Of a stretch of 64,000 nucleotides of DNA, positions 23,250-33,901 are shown in pieces (the stretch's first letter is position 1; the number at the start of each line of letters is the position of its first letter). The position numbers and the translations under genes are program-made. The notes below the pieces were generated by a model that was not told the origin of the DNA, did no database searches, and saw only the letters and a list, made by a program, of their open reading frames with translations. The stretch spans positions 1 to 64,000 of the forward strand of contig JAJAGP010002215.1 of the NCBI GenBank assembly GCA_025084515.1, read 5' to 3'. The DNA is from Ancistrus triradiatus (lineage: Eukaryota > Chordata > Actinopteri > Siluriformes > Loricariidae).

Positions 23250-23540
23250 TAGCATGTGGATTTTACATACAAAGAGTGATAAAAACCTAAGACCACTAGT
23301 GAAGGATTCACAGTGCAGCAGAATAAAGACCCAAATCACACCTACACAAAGACAATAGATAATCAAGGAGTGTTGACTGTTATGGACTTTCTTGGACTTT
23401 CCTCCACCATCACCGGACGTAAATCCTATTGAGCATTTACAGGCCCATTTGTAGACAAAAAAGCGAAGCATTCAGTAACATCCCAGAGTGGTCTTTAGAA
23501 TATTGTGAAATCATGCTGGGAAAACACGGAAAGCATTGGA
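23250..23540 (+). mobile_element. Tc1-like TcF fragment
   Basis: 'agaccactagtgaa' resembles a Tc1-type end. It is followed by decayed transposase text with 'ccaccatcaccggacgtaaatcctattgagca', the SPD-NPIE region carrying the catalytic Glu, and a CWEN-like segment. The related copy is at 51480-51860. It joins TcE directly near 23540. Confidence 0.6.
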
Positions 23541-24192
23541 TGCAGTGGTGTAAAGCATGCCGCCGCTGGACTCTAGAGCAGTGGAGATGCGTTCTCTAGA
23601 GGGACGAGTCACGCTTCTCCATCTGGCAATCTGATGGATGTGTCAGGAGAACAGTACTCGTCTGACTGCATTGTGCCAAGTGTAAAGTTTGGTGGAGGGG
23701 GGATTATGGTGTCGGGTTGGGCTCTTCCCTTTAGTTCCAGTGAAAAGAACTCTTAATGCTTCAGCATACCAAGAGATTGTGGACAATTTCATGCTTCCAA
23801 CTTTGTGGGAACAGTTTGGGGATGGCCCTTCCTGTTCCAGCATGACTGGTAAGGTCCATAAAGACATGGATGAGCGAATTTGGTGTGGAAAAACTTGACT
23901 GGCCTGACCTCAACCTGACAGAACATGTTTGGGATGAATTAGAGTGGAGATTGCGAGGCAGGCCTTCTTGTCCAACATCAGTGTCTGACCTCAGAAACAC
24001 GCTGCTGGAAGAATGGTCAGAAGTTCAAATAAATACACTCCTAAACCTTGTGGAAAGCCTTCCCAGAACAGTTGAAGCTGTTATAGCTGCAAAGGGTGGG
24101 CCGACATCATATTAAACCCTATGGATTAAGAATGGGATGTCACTTCATATGCATGTGAAGGCAGACGAGTGAATACGTTTGGCAAGATAGTG
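23541..24192 (+). mobile_element. Tc1-like TcE, 3' half with transposase remnant
   Basis: Closely resembles salmonid-type Tc1 elements. The plus strand encodes the stretch from RCVL-RDESRFSIWQSDG (first catalytic Asp in the DES motif), through a GGGIMVSG block, to EKLDWPDLNLTEHVWDELEW, where the catalytic Glu of EHVW is retained. It continues to AAKGGPTSY-stop at 24115. It ends at 24192 with 'ggcaagatagtg' and a following TA. Frameshifts are present. The 5' half is missing and replaced by TcF sequence. Confidence 0.82.
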
Positions 24193-24229
24193 TACTAATC
24201 AATCTTAAAATGTGTCAACCACTAACTCG

Positions 24230-24525
24230 CTTTCCATTACTGCTTAATTCAGGGTCACAGGGTTGCCAGGCCCTAACCAGCAGCACAGGGTCCAAGGAGG
24301 GAGCCAACCCTAGACAGGAAACACACACTCAAGGAAACACTCCCTCACTCACTCAGTCACACTGGGACACTTTAGAGACACCAACTGATATAATGCATGT
24401 CTCTGGAATGTGGAACCTTGAGAAAACCCACGCACACACACAGGGAGAACATGCAATGTCTACACAGGCAGTGGTTGTGCCAGAGCTGTGAGTGGACAGT
24501 GCTAACCATCGCACCATCATTCATC
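24230..24525 (+). repeat. FR interspersed repeat, near-complete copy
   Basis: Runs 'ttactgcttaattcagggtc', 'accctagacaggaaacacac', 'catgtctctggaatgtggaa', 'agggagaacatgcaatg' and 'agctgtgagtggacagtgctaaccat'. This is a common fish repeat with a tRNA-like finish. Several other copies and fragments lie in this window. Confidence 0.75.
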
Positions 24526-24534
24526 TCTGAAATT

Positions 24535-25550
24535 TGATTGCATCCATTCATTCATTTTCTTATCCATTTAGTCATGGTCAGGGTCGCGGGAAAGCCTGTG
24601 CATAGCTGGTAGCACAAGGCAAAAGGCAGGAACAACCCTAGACAGGGTGCCAATCCATAGTCAAGTCAAGAAGGATTTATTTATGTAGCGTGTGTGACTG
24701 GAATTGGTACCGGAACACAATCTCAGAGAGAAAACAGAAAATGTAGTTAGTTATTGATTAAGAGCACAGAGTCTATTAACAGCCACTGGTGCCATGTGTA
24801 GCATGAGACTCCAGCAGCATTAGCTATAGCTGGAGAAAGAGGAGAACCAGAAGGTAACACAGCCAAGAGGGGTCACATGTGATATCTGCAAATCACCTCC
24901 CTGTGAGAGGCAAGAAGACAGCAATCCAACAATCCAGATCACCACAAAACTCTTTGACTATGAACCCCCAACTCTGCCCTTAGTTTAAGGTGAGGATGCA
25001 CCTTAAGTCAAGATAAAGCGGACTGAATCTCAGCCTAGCCGGACCGCCCATCCAAAGGATAAGGCATGACCCCAGACTCCTCCACAGTAACCTGAGCCAT
25101 ACATCGCAGTCCAAGTCTAGCCAAAAGCCTGTACATTTGGAGAGTGTCTGAATCTCGAACTAAAGTGGGGAGTTTATTCCATAGTTGGGAGGCCATGTAT
25201 GAGAAAGCCTTTCCCCCTGCTGTGACGTTTTTAATTCTAGGAACTAAAAGAAGTCCTGCAAATGAAGTAGACGAGCTGGATTGTAAGACTCTAAGAGTTC
25301 ACTCAGATACTGTGGGACCAGGCCATATAAGTTATATGGTTATATGTTACAAGAAGTACTTGTAATCAATGTGGATACACTCACATTCATAGACACACAC
25401 GCTAATGGCATTTCAGAAACAACAATTCACCTAACATGCATGTCTTTGGAATGTGGAGGACACCAGAGTACCCAAAGTAAACCCATACGGACGCAGGGAG
25501 GACATGTAAACCTGGAGCTGTGAGGCGACCGTGCCCCCCTCCACGATTTG
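24535..25550 (+). repeat. FR repeat split by an inserted element
   Basis: The left part 24535-24660 ('tccatttagtcatggtcaggg' to 'acagggtgccaatcc') and the right part 25369-25550 ('cactcacattcatagacac' to 'gctgtgaggcgaccgtgcc') are consecutive parts of one FR repeat. They are separated by the 700-bp insert listed separately. Confidence 0.7.
24661..25368 (+). mobile_element. Unclassified 0.7-kb element inserted in FR
   Basis: Starts 'tcaagtcaagaaggatttatttatgtagcg', a phrase shared with 45433-45480 ('gtcaagtcaggtttatgtatgtagcgctttt'). It contains 'ggagtttattccatagttgggaggccatgtatgagaaagccttt' and '.actgtgggaccaggccatataag', which I associate with a widespread fish non-autonomous repeat. No protein motif. 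Target duplication not resolved. Confidence 0.6.
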
Positions 25551-26305
25551 GTTTATAATGTAAAAAAAACAACTGTTTTAAATCAGAGAAAAACACCAAA
25601 TAGGAGCATTTTCACTCTGTTCTTCTGGTCCTCACCATATTAGTTCAATTTTGTGAACTTCCAGTTATCAGTCCATGCCTGTTGTTAAGGCTTTTGTTTG
25701 TGCACTTCTGTTTCAGATACCCTTCCAAATACGGTACTCTCTTTACAAAGCAGACAGGCTCTCTTGGATCCTAATACGAGGTCGGGGTGTATTGTTTGAA
25801 CAAGGTCATTTGTCTCCGCTGCTCTGGCTACCTTGAAGACGGGGTTATTATTCTTTTTCCTGTTATTGTTAATCTTTTTTATAAAGGCAAATAATGAAAG
25901 TATTGAGAGCATGACCAAACATGGAGAGTCTTTATCAGGGGCTCGAAAAGGAAGGATAAAAAAAACTTTCTTTTTTAAGTTCTTATGTTTAGCTTAAACC
26001 TCAAAAAAGCATAGTATTTGAGATGCCAAGATGCTACCCTGAACAGCATTTTGAGAAAGGGGTCAGAAAATGGCAAGGAGAAACATGAAGGTAGGAAGTG
26101 AGTGATGGAGACTGCAAATTATAACAGTTCCCTACTCCTTCTGAAGCATACTCCCCACAAAGAGAGAACTATGTAGGAGTCAAACATGGGGTATGGGTGG
26201 TTGCTCAGTTACAGCGATCCTAGCTGTAAAACTGCAAAATATATTGTCGTGTGTTGTCTAATAGACACATATTATCTTATTCGGTACAGCTTGCTATTAC
26301 TGGGT
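25551..26305. other. Intron 1 sequence with no recognised feature
   Basis: No transposon end or exon recognised; A-runs near 25560, 25965 and 26000. Confidence 0.4.
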
Positions 26306-26309
26306 TGTA

Positions 26310-26960
26310 CCCCATTTTCACCTTCAGAACTTTGATTCTTTGTGGCATAGATTCAACAAGCTGCTGTAAACATTCTTCAGATATGTTGACTGTTACTGAG
26401 ATGATGGAGGCCATTTGAGTACAGTGAACTCATTGACATGTTCAAGAAACCAGTTTGAGATGATGATGATTCATCAGACCAGGCAACACTATTCAAATTT
26501 TCTGATGTCCAATTTTTCCCATGCAGATTTTAGGCTCCGTTGCCTGTTCTTAACTGAAATGAATGGCATCCCATGTGGTCGTCAGCTCCAGTAACCCGTC
26601 TGATTCAAGCTTTGATGTGCTATGTGTTCAGAGATGCTCTTCTGCATACCTTTCTTTGTCATAGGTGCTTATTTGTTACTGTTGCCCTTCTATCAGCTCA
26701 AATCAGTTTGGCCATTCTTCTTTTGCTCTTTTGTGGACCAAACCTGTAAACTCTGGAGAAAATTCCAATAGAGCAGCAGATTATGAAATACTCACTGTTC
26801 TGTCTAGCACCAACAACCATGGCACAGCATTCATCAGCCAATAAGCAGAGTTGGCGTAATGAGTGATAATTGGGACTCACGTTATCCATGTGACTCATGG
26901 TATTCCCACAACGATGCACATGTACTGAAGTGGGCAACACTGCAATTTCCCATTTCCAAA
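26310..26960 (-). mobile_element. Tc1-like TcI, internally deleted copy
   Basis: Starts 'gggttgtaccccattttcacc', the C-terminal end of the transposase on the minus strand. It goes through 'tgtggcatagattcaacaagctgctg' and jumps to 'catcagaccaggcaacact'. It continues through 'gagatgctcttctgcatacc', 'ctgtaaactctggagaaaat' and 'gtctagcaccaacaaccatgg', the N-terminal half. Frame broken. Related pieces at 414-540 and 52945-53355. Confidence 0.75.
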
Positions 26961-26989
26961 AGAATTGACCAGTTGCACTTCAGTTAGTA

Positions 26990-27195
26990 AAGTGGTACAG
27001 CAGGTAGCTTTGGTGTCACACAACTCCGGCAACACAGTTTTTTGTCCGTCTTACTTTTGGTGTTCTCTCTGGGTTCACATTTGTGTTCTTTGGGGACTCC
27101 GGTTTCTTTCTTCTCTCAAAAACATGAACAAGATACCATAAGTTGGCCCTTGGGGTGGGTAGGTGTGTGTTTGTGTGTGTGTGTGTGCCATGTAT
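26990..27195 (-). repeat. FR repeat fragment ending in a (GT)n tract
   Basis: 'tcacacaactccgg', 'gttctctctgggttcacatttgtg', 'ggactccggtttctttcttctctcaaaaacatg' is a decayed reverse copy of FR, followed by (GT)n at 27164-27188. Confidence 0.5.
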
Positions 27196-27645
27196 GTATT
27201 ACACTATGTATATACCATGTATGTATTACCATGTATGATAGAAAGCTCTGACATTTTTTACATAACCTCCTTTAGAAAAACCAAAAGATTCAAAAGATTT
27301 GCTTTAGGGTTACTGAGGTTAAGGTTAGGATTAGGTGTAGCATTAATTAGCTACAGTGATCATTATGTCGATGTGTGATGTCCTACAAAGGAAAGTTGTC
27401 CCTGTTCGGGAATGTATTTGCCTTTTGAGTTGTGTTTCCAGGATAGACTTTGGAGCTCGCACAACCCTGACCTTCATAATAAATGGAGGAATGATTTTGT
27501 GAAATACAGCTTATGAGCTATGAAATGGTAGCTGTGAAAACACACTAGTGTTTGCTGGACTAAATTATGCCGATACACGTTATTATATTCTAGTTTTATA
27601 TTCTGTATTTTAATATACTCTCCATAATATTGTATTTTTATATAT
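27196..27645. other. Intron 1 sequence with no recognised feature
   Basis: Nothing recognised beyond the short imperfect tandem 'accatgtatgtatta' near 27188-27234. Confidence 0.4.
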
Positions 27646-27649
27646 ACAC

Positions 27650-28152
27650 TGACTGGCCAAAAAAGAGGTCACCACCTGGATTTAACTAAGCAAATAGTTA
27701 AAAGACCTGAACCCGATCTTTGGGATGTGCTGGAGAAGACTGTGCAGTGGTCCAAATCTATTAATTAATGCAACTCATTGATTTTTCCCCAAGATCTTGT
27801 ACTGATGATGGAGGATTTGGACCACTGCTCAAAGTCTTCTCTAGCACATCCCAAAGATTCTCAATGGGGTTCAGGTCTGGACTCTGTGGTGGCCAATCCA
27901 TTTTGTGTCATACTCCCTGAACCACTCTTCCAAAATTTGACCCTTCTGAAACAGATGAACGTCTTTTCTATGACCACAGAATGTCTTTCGACATGATTGC
28001 TTCAGAAATGAGAAGCTACTCACTGCATCAGTTAAGGTTAAATAACTTGTTGCCAGCTGAAACGTAATCACCAATGCAGTAATTATCCAATGGGAGGCTC
28101 TTTTTTGTAGCTATTGAACTATTTGCTTAGTTAAATCCTGGTGGTGACCTAT
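27650..28152 (-). mobile_element. Tc1-like TcC deletion derivative with both ends
   Basis: Left 'ctggccaaaaaagaggtcaccacctggatttaacta' and right 'cttagttaaatcctggtggtgacc' are inverted repeats. The interior matches 4250-4440 ('ccccaagatcttgta.tgatgatgg', 'ctctgtggtggccaatcca') and then jumps to the end region at 5150 ('ccacagaatgtctttcgacat'). About 650 bp of transposase are deleted. Confidence 0.85.
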
Positions 28153-28211
28153 GAGCTTATTGTTATATTTTATTTATGCGAGTCATTACTAATAGCGTAT
28201 TAATTAGGTAA

Positions 28212-28500
28212 CTTGGGGTGTGTTCATACTTGTAGTTTGGTTCACTTGCTCCAGCATTTTAGACCTGGTTCGCTTAGCATTCACAGTGACATTCTTAACA
28301 TATACCAAATCTGTAAACAAAAGTCACATGAATAAGGTACCATGCTGATTGGGCAGCTTTAGTGATGTTTTGTGACCGAACTTGCTGAACTTTCTAAATT
28401 TCCACAACAATGCAGTGTGCTAGGCTTAACGCACTCATGGGATTTGTTAACATGTGCTGGTATTTTTGACCAGCTGATACATCACACTGAGCTCCTACAA
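28212..28500. repeat. Possible short non-autonomous transposon
   Basis: Starts 'ggggtgtgttcatacttgtagtttggttcacttgctcc' and continues 'agacctggttcgcttagc', a style typical of fish inverted-repeat elements of the 'GTGTTCACACTTGTAG' kind. The right end is not found. Confidence 0.35.
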
Positions 28501-28599
28501 TTTAAGAAGACACTCTTTGTGCAGGTATACCTGAGTATTCTGGAATGAAAGGATCAGGTACAGTTCTTTAACACAGCCAGAATTATATTAGTTTAATTC

Positions 28600-28840
28600 T
28601 TACGTATATCATCTAGGGTGCCCGAGGAGGTTGGGCCCCTTTTTGAGTCTTGGTTCTCCCAAGGCTTCTTCCTTATAACACTGTCACCGTAACTCAATTA
28701 GAGACTGGGGAACTCAATTGGGCAATTTGGGATCCTAGCTTGCAAGTTAGATCACTGGCTGGCTACTACATATTAGATATTTGTAAAGCTGCTTTGAGAC
28801 AATGCCCTGTTGTGCAATATAAATACATTTAACTTTCATT
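28600..28840 (+). repeat. Interspersed fish repeat, unclassified
   Basis: 'ttggttctcccaaggcttcttcc', 'gtaaagctgctttgagacaatg.c.gttgtgcaatataaata' is a widespread 3'-end-like fish repeat. A related piece lies at 56880-57060. Confidence 0.55.
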
Positions 28841-28849
28841 AATAATCCT

Positions 28850-29639
28850 TACAATCTGGATAGATAAATACTGATTGAATAAAGACATTAAGAGCATAAA
28901 AAAGAGTTGAAATTACAAGTCCACACTCTTCACTACCACATAAGTAAGTTTAGTTTCCAGGACAGTAGTGTCTATGACTGTGTTTTCAATGGCATACTGA
29001 ATACCGAGAACTATTTGACTGGCTGCTTAATTCAGCTACTGGGTCCAGAGCACCATTCCATAACCACTCAACCTTGATCAAGATAAACTTGGATAAAACA
29101 GGGTGTTTTTAAATGCACGATTACACTGTAGGGCTATAACATCACAAGTAATCTTTAGCAAAACGTGCCGCAGTTATTCAGTTCAATTAGTACCATTTAG
29201 AAGCCATATGCTATTTATCATCAGTTTATAATGACTGCTGGGTGTACCCGTGTAGGCATTGTCACTTCACAATTGTCACCTCCCTAATACGGAGCTAGAA
29301 AGGATGCCATCAGAAGCAAACGGTAGTGAACAATCACAGCTTACGATGAAATCATGGTGACAGACGTCCAGGAGCTTCAGGAGAAACAGCTGATGCCATG
29401 TCTGAATGCCCCCAAAAGGATATATAAGGCTGCTTTAAAATAGCTCTGATGCCTGGCTGACTCCAATGTCATCGAGGGTTTGGTATCATACCTCTAGTGC
29501 AAAGGGTGTGGGATTGAGCTCCATCACAGAATCTCTTTTACCTAGTGGAGAAAGAAGTGGCGTTAGGTCATGTGACTATACGTGGTATAATTCTATAATT
29601 GTGTCTGCAAACACAAGCTCTTCAACAAGTCCATCACAA
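28850..29639. other. Intron 1 sequence with no recognised feature
   Basis: Nothing recognised; short frames around 29466-29640 show no domain. Confidence 0.4.
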
Positions 29640-30030
29640 TCTAAGCTTTTGCTCACATCATCTAATTTACAGCAGGCCTGTTGTTGGCTTCCTCTCTCGG
29701 ACGCCGCAGGCTGTTTTACAACAGCTCGGCGGAGCGTGAGAGTGCATGGTTTATTCTCCTGTGTTGGCAGAGCCTGGAGGGCAGTGCCAGCTGATGCTGC
29801 AGATGGCAGATGTCTTTAAGTTCTCAAAACTGCATGATGGGTTGAAGGGGCTGTGTTTAATTACTTTGAGGTTTGCCATGTGTTTGAAGGCCTGGAAAAT
29901 TAACTCGGCTGCAGGATTTTTAACCAGGGCTTCCACCCAGAAGGGGTTTCAGTGTTTAAATGTTCAAGGATCTCTTGATTTCTGTGGTCTCGTGCTGAAT
30001 TTCTCATTATTGTTGTTTGTCTTTCTGTTA
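29640..30030. other. Repeat-free block, possible conserved noncoding element
   Basis: Complex, GC-balanced and free of transposon signatures, with GC-rich patches such as 'cggacgccgcagg' and 'agctcggcggagcg'. Open frames of 100 and 117 codons overlap here, but no start context, splice sites or family motif support a gene. Confidence 0.35.
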
Positions 30031-30334
30031 TCGCAATCTGGTGCATGAAGCTAGTCAGCTAAAGGGAATTTGGTCAGCACCAAAACCAACCCTCACTAAC
30101 CCAAAACACTCACTCCGTCTCCATATCTGCTCAATCCAATTGGGGTTTGGCTAGCCGGCAACACAGAGCATCCAACCCAAGACAGGGCATATGCGTGCAC
30201 ACTGGGGAGTCAATTCCTGTATTGGGCTTGCTCTGGGCTTGTATGAATATGTTGTTGCGTTGGATGGAATAGTAATTAACATACAATACACTGTCAGCTG
30301 TATCTATTTGGGCATGAGCTCCGAGATCCCAAGT

Positions 30335-30515
30335 TGGATATCGACCTCGGACTCTGCCTGTGTGGAGTTTGCATGTCCTCGCCGTGTCTGCATGGGTTTA
30401 CTCTGGGTACTCTGGACTCCTCCCATGATCCAAAGACATGCATTAGGTTAATTGGTCACTCTAAATTGGCCCATGACTTGTGTGTTGATGTAACCTTGTG
30501 TCTGTTGTGAATATA
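30335..30515 (-). repeat. FR repeat, reverse copy
   Basis: 'tgtgtggagtttgcatgtcc', 'gtctgcatgggtttactctgggtactctgg', 'aaagacatgcattaggttaattgg' is the reverse complement of the FR core. Confidence 0.75.
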
Positions 30516-30702
30516 GGCACTGATGCTGATACAATATTAAGTAAAACTAATAATAATAAAACAAATAAAGAAACAGTTGATGATACTGAAAATAAGCGCT
30601 GACCCATTTGACCTTCAGATTGGGACATAAATGCTAACAATGAATCATTCAATCAAGCAATAAACAAATTACAGCCATGTACATGTTCATAAATTTGAAA
30701 TA

Positions 30703-31458
30703 CAGTGGTATCTCAGTTCTTCACCACCCCGGAACTCGTCGAATTCAGTTCTCGGCTCATTTTGTCTAGAAAGATTTGCTTAAACTTGTATGAGTCGAGC
30801 TGCACAACTCATTTTAGCCAAAAAACTCTATTCATGATTCCGTACACAGTTATTCAGTGATTCTGATACATAATAGCTGTGTTTATTGTATTTTTCGTTA
30901 TTTTTACTCCATTTTTACTACAGTACAGTATTCTTAGTGCAAATAAGTCTCCATGGGTCCTAAAAAGGTTAGTTGATAAAAGACAACCAAAAGCAAAACA
31001 GGAATTGAATGCTCCGGAACACAGGCTGCAGTTAGTTAACCAATAAGTAAGTAAATGTTTTGCACTTTCAGTTACTCACTAAATTACATGAGATTTTTCA
31101 ACACTTTATTATAAAATAAGCGTTGTGTTTATGAATTTGGCCAACTGTAGGTTAATGTAAGTGTTTTAAACATTATGATACGATACACCAAACACTCGTT
31201 AAACTGCCCATTTTATGTTACATTTAACTTATGATGGATTTGTTGGAATGTAACCCCATTTTAAATCAACAGCATCTGTACAATGCAACTTAATTAATGC
31301 ATATAATGCCTTATACAGTGTGGATTTTCTGGTGGTCTGTAACGGATTAATTCAATTTACATTATTCCTTATGGAAAAAAATTTGCGTAGTACTCGTCGT
31401 GTTTGGTTCTTGACAAGCCTTCTGGAACAAACTAATGATGGGAACCAAGGTACCACGG
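30703..31458 (+). mobile_element. Tigger/pogo-like non-autonomous element, complete 756-bp copy
   Basis: Flanked by TA at 30701-30702 and 31459-31460. Ends 'cagtggtatctcagttct' and 'ggaaccaaggtaccacgg' are inverted repeats. Inside, ATGGGTCCTAAAAAGGTTAG (30952) could be the start of a lost transposase (MGPKKV...), as pogo-type proteins often begin in a similar basic way. No further conserved domain is present. Copies at 7103, 10241 and 14020. Confidence 0.8.
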
Positions 31459-31836
31459 TACTCAGTGTGCATTAACCATAGTCAGTAGTTTTGCGTTCTT
31501 AAATTCTAAATCCAGTTACAGATCCCAAATGTATCTGCCCCGCTATTCCAGCCGCTAAGAAAATAAATCTCAAAAGTTTCATCAAGCACTCAATTTTGAA
31601 CCAGGAATAAACCCACTCTTTTGAAACTTTTAATATCAAAATTTGTCAGGTTTATATGATGTATATCTAGGTCTTACAGAAGTCCTCGAGTGCATTTTTT
31701 TCCCCTTCTAGTCACCTGGTTCTACACTTAAATTAAATATTGAGTTCAGTAGGATACTAGATACTGAAAGTTTTGTGAAAACCATTTAGTATTGTTGTAT
31801 GGCCTAAAAAGCATCAATCAGATTTTTGAAATAAAT
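31459..31836. other. Intron 1 sequence with no recognised feature
   Basis: No repeat recognised; ends at a perfect palindrome. Confidence 0.4.
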
Positions 31837-31864
31837 GAGATTTCAAATATATATTTGAAATCTC
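31837..31864. repeat. Perfect 28-bp palindrome
   Basis: The half-site gagatttcaaatat is followed immediately by its exact reverse complement. It lies at the left junction of the TcB fragment. Confidence 0.95.
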
Positions 31865-32612
31865 AATATATTATACTTGGTCATTATTTCTTGTGGATCC
31901 ATTATTGCATATCTGTGAGTGGCAAAAATATGTGAACCTTTGCTGTCTGTGACCGGTGTGACCCACTTGTGCAGCAGTAACCGCAATTATCCAGTCCTGC
32001 ACATCAGCTTGGAGGGATTTTAAACCATTTCTCAGTACAGAACAGCTTCACCTTTGGAGTGTTGGTGGGTTTTCTCACATGAACTTCTCACTTCAGGCCC
32101 TCCCACAACATTTCTCATGGATTAAGGCCATCCCAAAACATTGACTTTGTTCTTCTTTGACCATTCTTTGGTAGAACAACTAAGACTATGCTTAGGGTCA
32201 TTGTCTTGCTGCATGACCCATCATATCTTGATATTCATTTCGTGGACAGATATCCTGATTGTTTTCTTTTAGACTTTGCTGGTATAATTCAAAATTCATT
32301 GTTCTGTCAATGATGTCAAGCTGTCCTAGTCCAGATGCAGCAAAATGGGTCCATACCATGACACTACCACCGCCATGTTTCATAGGTGGCATTAGAGTTT
32401 TATGCTGGCATGTAGTGCTTTTCTAACTCCATACACAATACTTCTCATTTAAAACAAAAAGCTCAATTTTGGGCTGATCCATCCACAAAACGTTTTTCCA
32501 GTAGGCTTATGGCTTGTCCACATGATTTTTAGTAAACTGCAGGTGGGCAGCAGTGTTATTTTGGGAGAGCAGTGGCTTTCTCCTTGCAATCCTGCCATGC
32601 ACACCATTGATG
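31865..32612 (-). mobile_element. Tc1-like TcB fragment with transposase remnant
   Basis: From 'ttatacttggtcattatttc' and 'gagtggcaaaaatatgtgaacc' on. On the minus strand, 32392-32198 encodes MKHGGGSVMVWTHFAASGLG, the conserved block between the first and second catalytic Asp. It ends at a TA microsatellite. The terminal 'ttctaaagggtttcaaaac' piece at 33744-33780 may be the displaced right end of the same copy. Confidence 0.82.
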
Positions 32613-32616
32613 TTCA

Positions 32617-32619
<3 letters not shown>

Positions 32620-32660
<41 letters not shown>

Positions 32661-32662
32661 AT
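32620..32662. repeat. (TA)n microsatellite
   Basis: GT then uninterrupted TA units, between the TcB fragment and the TcJ start. Confidence 0.97.
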
Positions 32663-32665
32663 ATA

Positions 32666-33618
32666 CACTGCTCAAAAAAATAAAGGTAACACTTAAACAA
32701 CACAATATAACTCCATGTAAATCAAACTTCTGTGAAATCAAACTGTCCACTTAGGAAGCAGCACTGATTCACAATCAGTTTCACATGCTGTTGTGCAAAT
32801 GGAACAGACAACAGATGGAAATTATTGGCAATTAGCAAGACACACTCAATAAGGAGTGGTTCTGCAGGTGGGGACCACAGACCACTTCTCAGTACCTTTC
32901 TCAGCTTTCTGGCTGATGTTTTAGTCACTTTTGAATGTTGGTGGTGCTTTCACACTCGAGGTAGCATAAGACGGACTCTACAACCCACACAAGTGGCTCA
33001 GGTAGTGCAGCTCATCCATGATGGCACATCAATGCGTGCTGTGGCAAGAAGGTTTGCTGTGTCTGTCAGCGTAGTGTCCAGTGGCTGGAGGTGCTACCAG
33101 GAGACAGGCCAGTACACCAGGAGACGTGGAGGAGGGCATGACCGGATTGGCAGTGGGTCAGTAATGGTGTGGGGTGGCATTTCTTTGGAGGGCCGCACAG
33201 CCCTCCATGTGCTTGCCAGAGGTAGCCTGACTGCCTTTAGGTACCGAGATGAGATCCTCAGACCCCTTGTGAGCCCATATGCAGGTTTCCCTGGGTTCCT
33301 CCTAATGCAGGACAACGGTAGACCTCATGTGGCTGGAGTGTGTCAGCAGTTCCTGCAAAATGAAAGCATTGAAGCTATGGACTGGCCCGCCCGTTCCCCA
33401 GACCTGAATCTGATTGAGCACATCTGGGACATCATGTCTCGCTCCATACACCAACGTCATGTTGCACCACAGACTGCCCAGGAGTTGCCGGATGCTTTAG
33501 TCCAGGTCTGGGAGGAGATCCCTCAGGAGACCATCCGCCACCTCATCAGGAGCATGCCCAGGCGTTGTAGGGAGGTCATACAGGCACGTGGAGGCCACAC
33601 ACAATACTGAGCCTCATT
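32666..33618 (+). mobile_element. Tc1-like element TcJ, internally deleted and 3'-truncated
   Basis: Begins 'cactgctcaaaaaaataaaggtaacactt', a known style of Tc1 end, next to TA repeats. It keeps the untranslated leader and much of the transposase, and stops after 'ctgagcctcatttt'. The right inverted repeat is missing. Confidence 0.88.
32825..33610 (+). pseudogene. Tc1 transposase (TcJ), in-frame internal deletion
   Basis: This open frame of 261 codons is the longest in the window. From about residue 53 it is transposase: QVAQVVQLIHDGTSMRAVAR (helix-turn-helix) to RRRGGG. It then jumps to GSGSVMVWGGISLEGRTALH, losing roughly 125 residues including the first catalytic Asp. LLMQDNGRPH has the second Asp, and WPARSPDLNLIEHIWDIM has the catalytic Glu. 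The C-terminus ARGGHTQY-stop is intact. The first 50 residues lie in the leader and are unlikely to be native. Without the first Asp it cannot cut DNA. It is less decayed than the other copies, so possibly the youngest. Confidence 0.88.
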
Positions 33619-33743
33619 TTGAGGCTTTACGCTTGTTCCTTTACATGCCCGCATCAGCCGCTTTTGTACATCAAAGACACAAAATCATCGTTCCCACTGA
33701 AGTATGGGTGAGCAAAAGTAGGGGCACAGTCTTTGAAAACCCC

Positions 33744-33780
33744 TGTTCTAAAGGGTTTCAAAACTTTCAAACACCTCTGT
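33744..33780 (-). mobile_element. TcB terminal repeat fragment
   Basis: 'gttctaaagggtttcaaaactttcaaacacctctg' followed by TA matches the outer end of TcB with a few changes. It ends 121 bp before the erbb4 exon. Confidence 0.7.
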
Positions 33781-33866
33781 AAGTGTGTTAGAAAGTGTAC
33801 CTATTTAACTGGCAACACAGTCTATAATGGCTGAAATGGACTTAAGTGGTTTTAATTATTAAAGGT

Positions 33867-33901
33867 ATGTAATCTGTCTCTCTCTCATCCCCTCTTCGCA
33901 G
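33867..33901 (+). promoter_or_regulatory. Splice acceptor and polypyrimidine tract of erbb4 exon 2
   Basis: A run of T/C (repeated TCTC, then ATCCCCTCTTCG) leads directly into the CAG acceptor ending at 33901. It fixes the exon start that gives the 152-bp length and the correct phase. Confidence 0.85.

Noticed and set aside
29466..30048. Overlapping plus-strand frames of 117 and 100 codons
   Set aside because: Different frames overlap, there is no recognisable domain, and the sequence looks like noncoding intron. Kept only as a possible conserved block.
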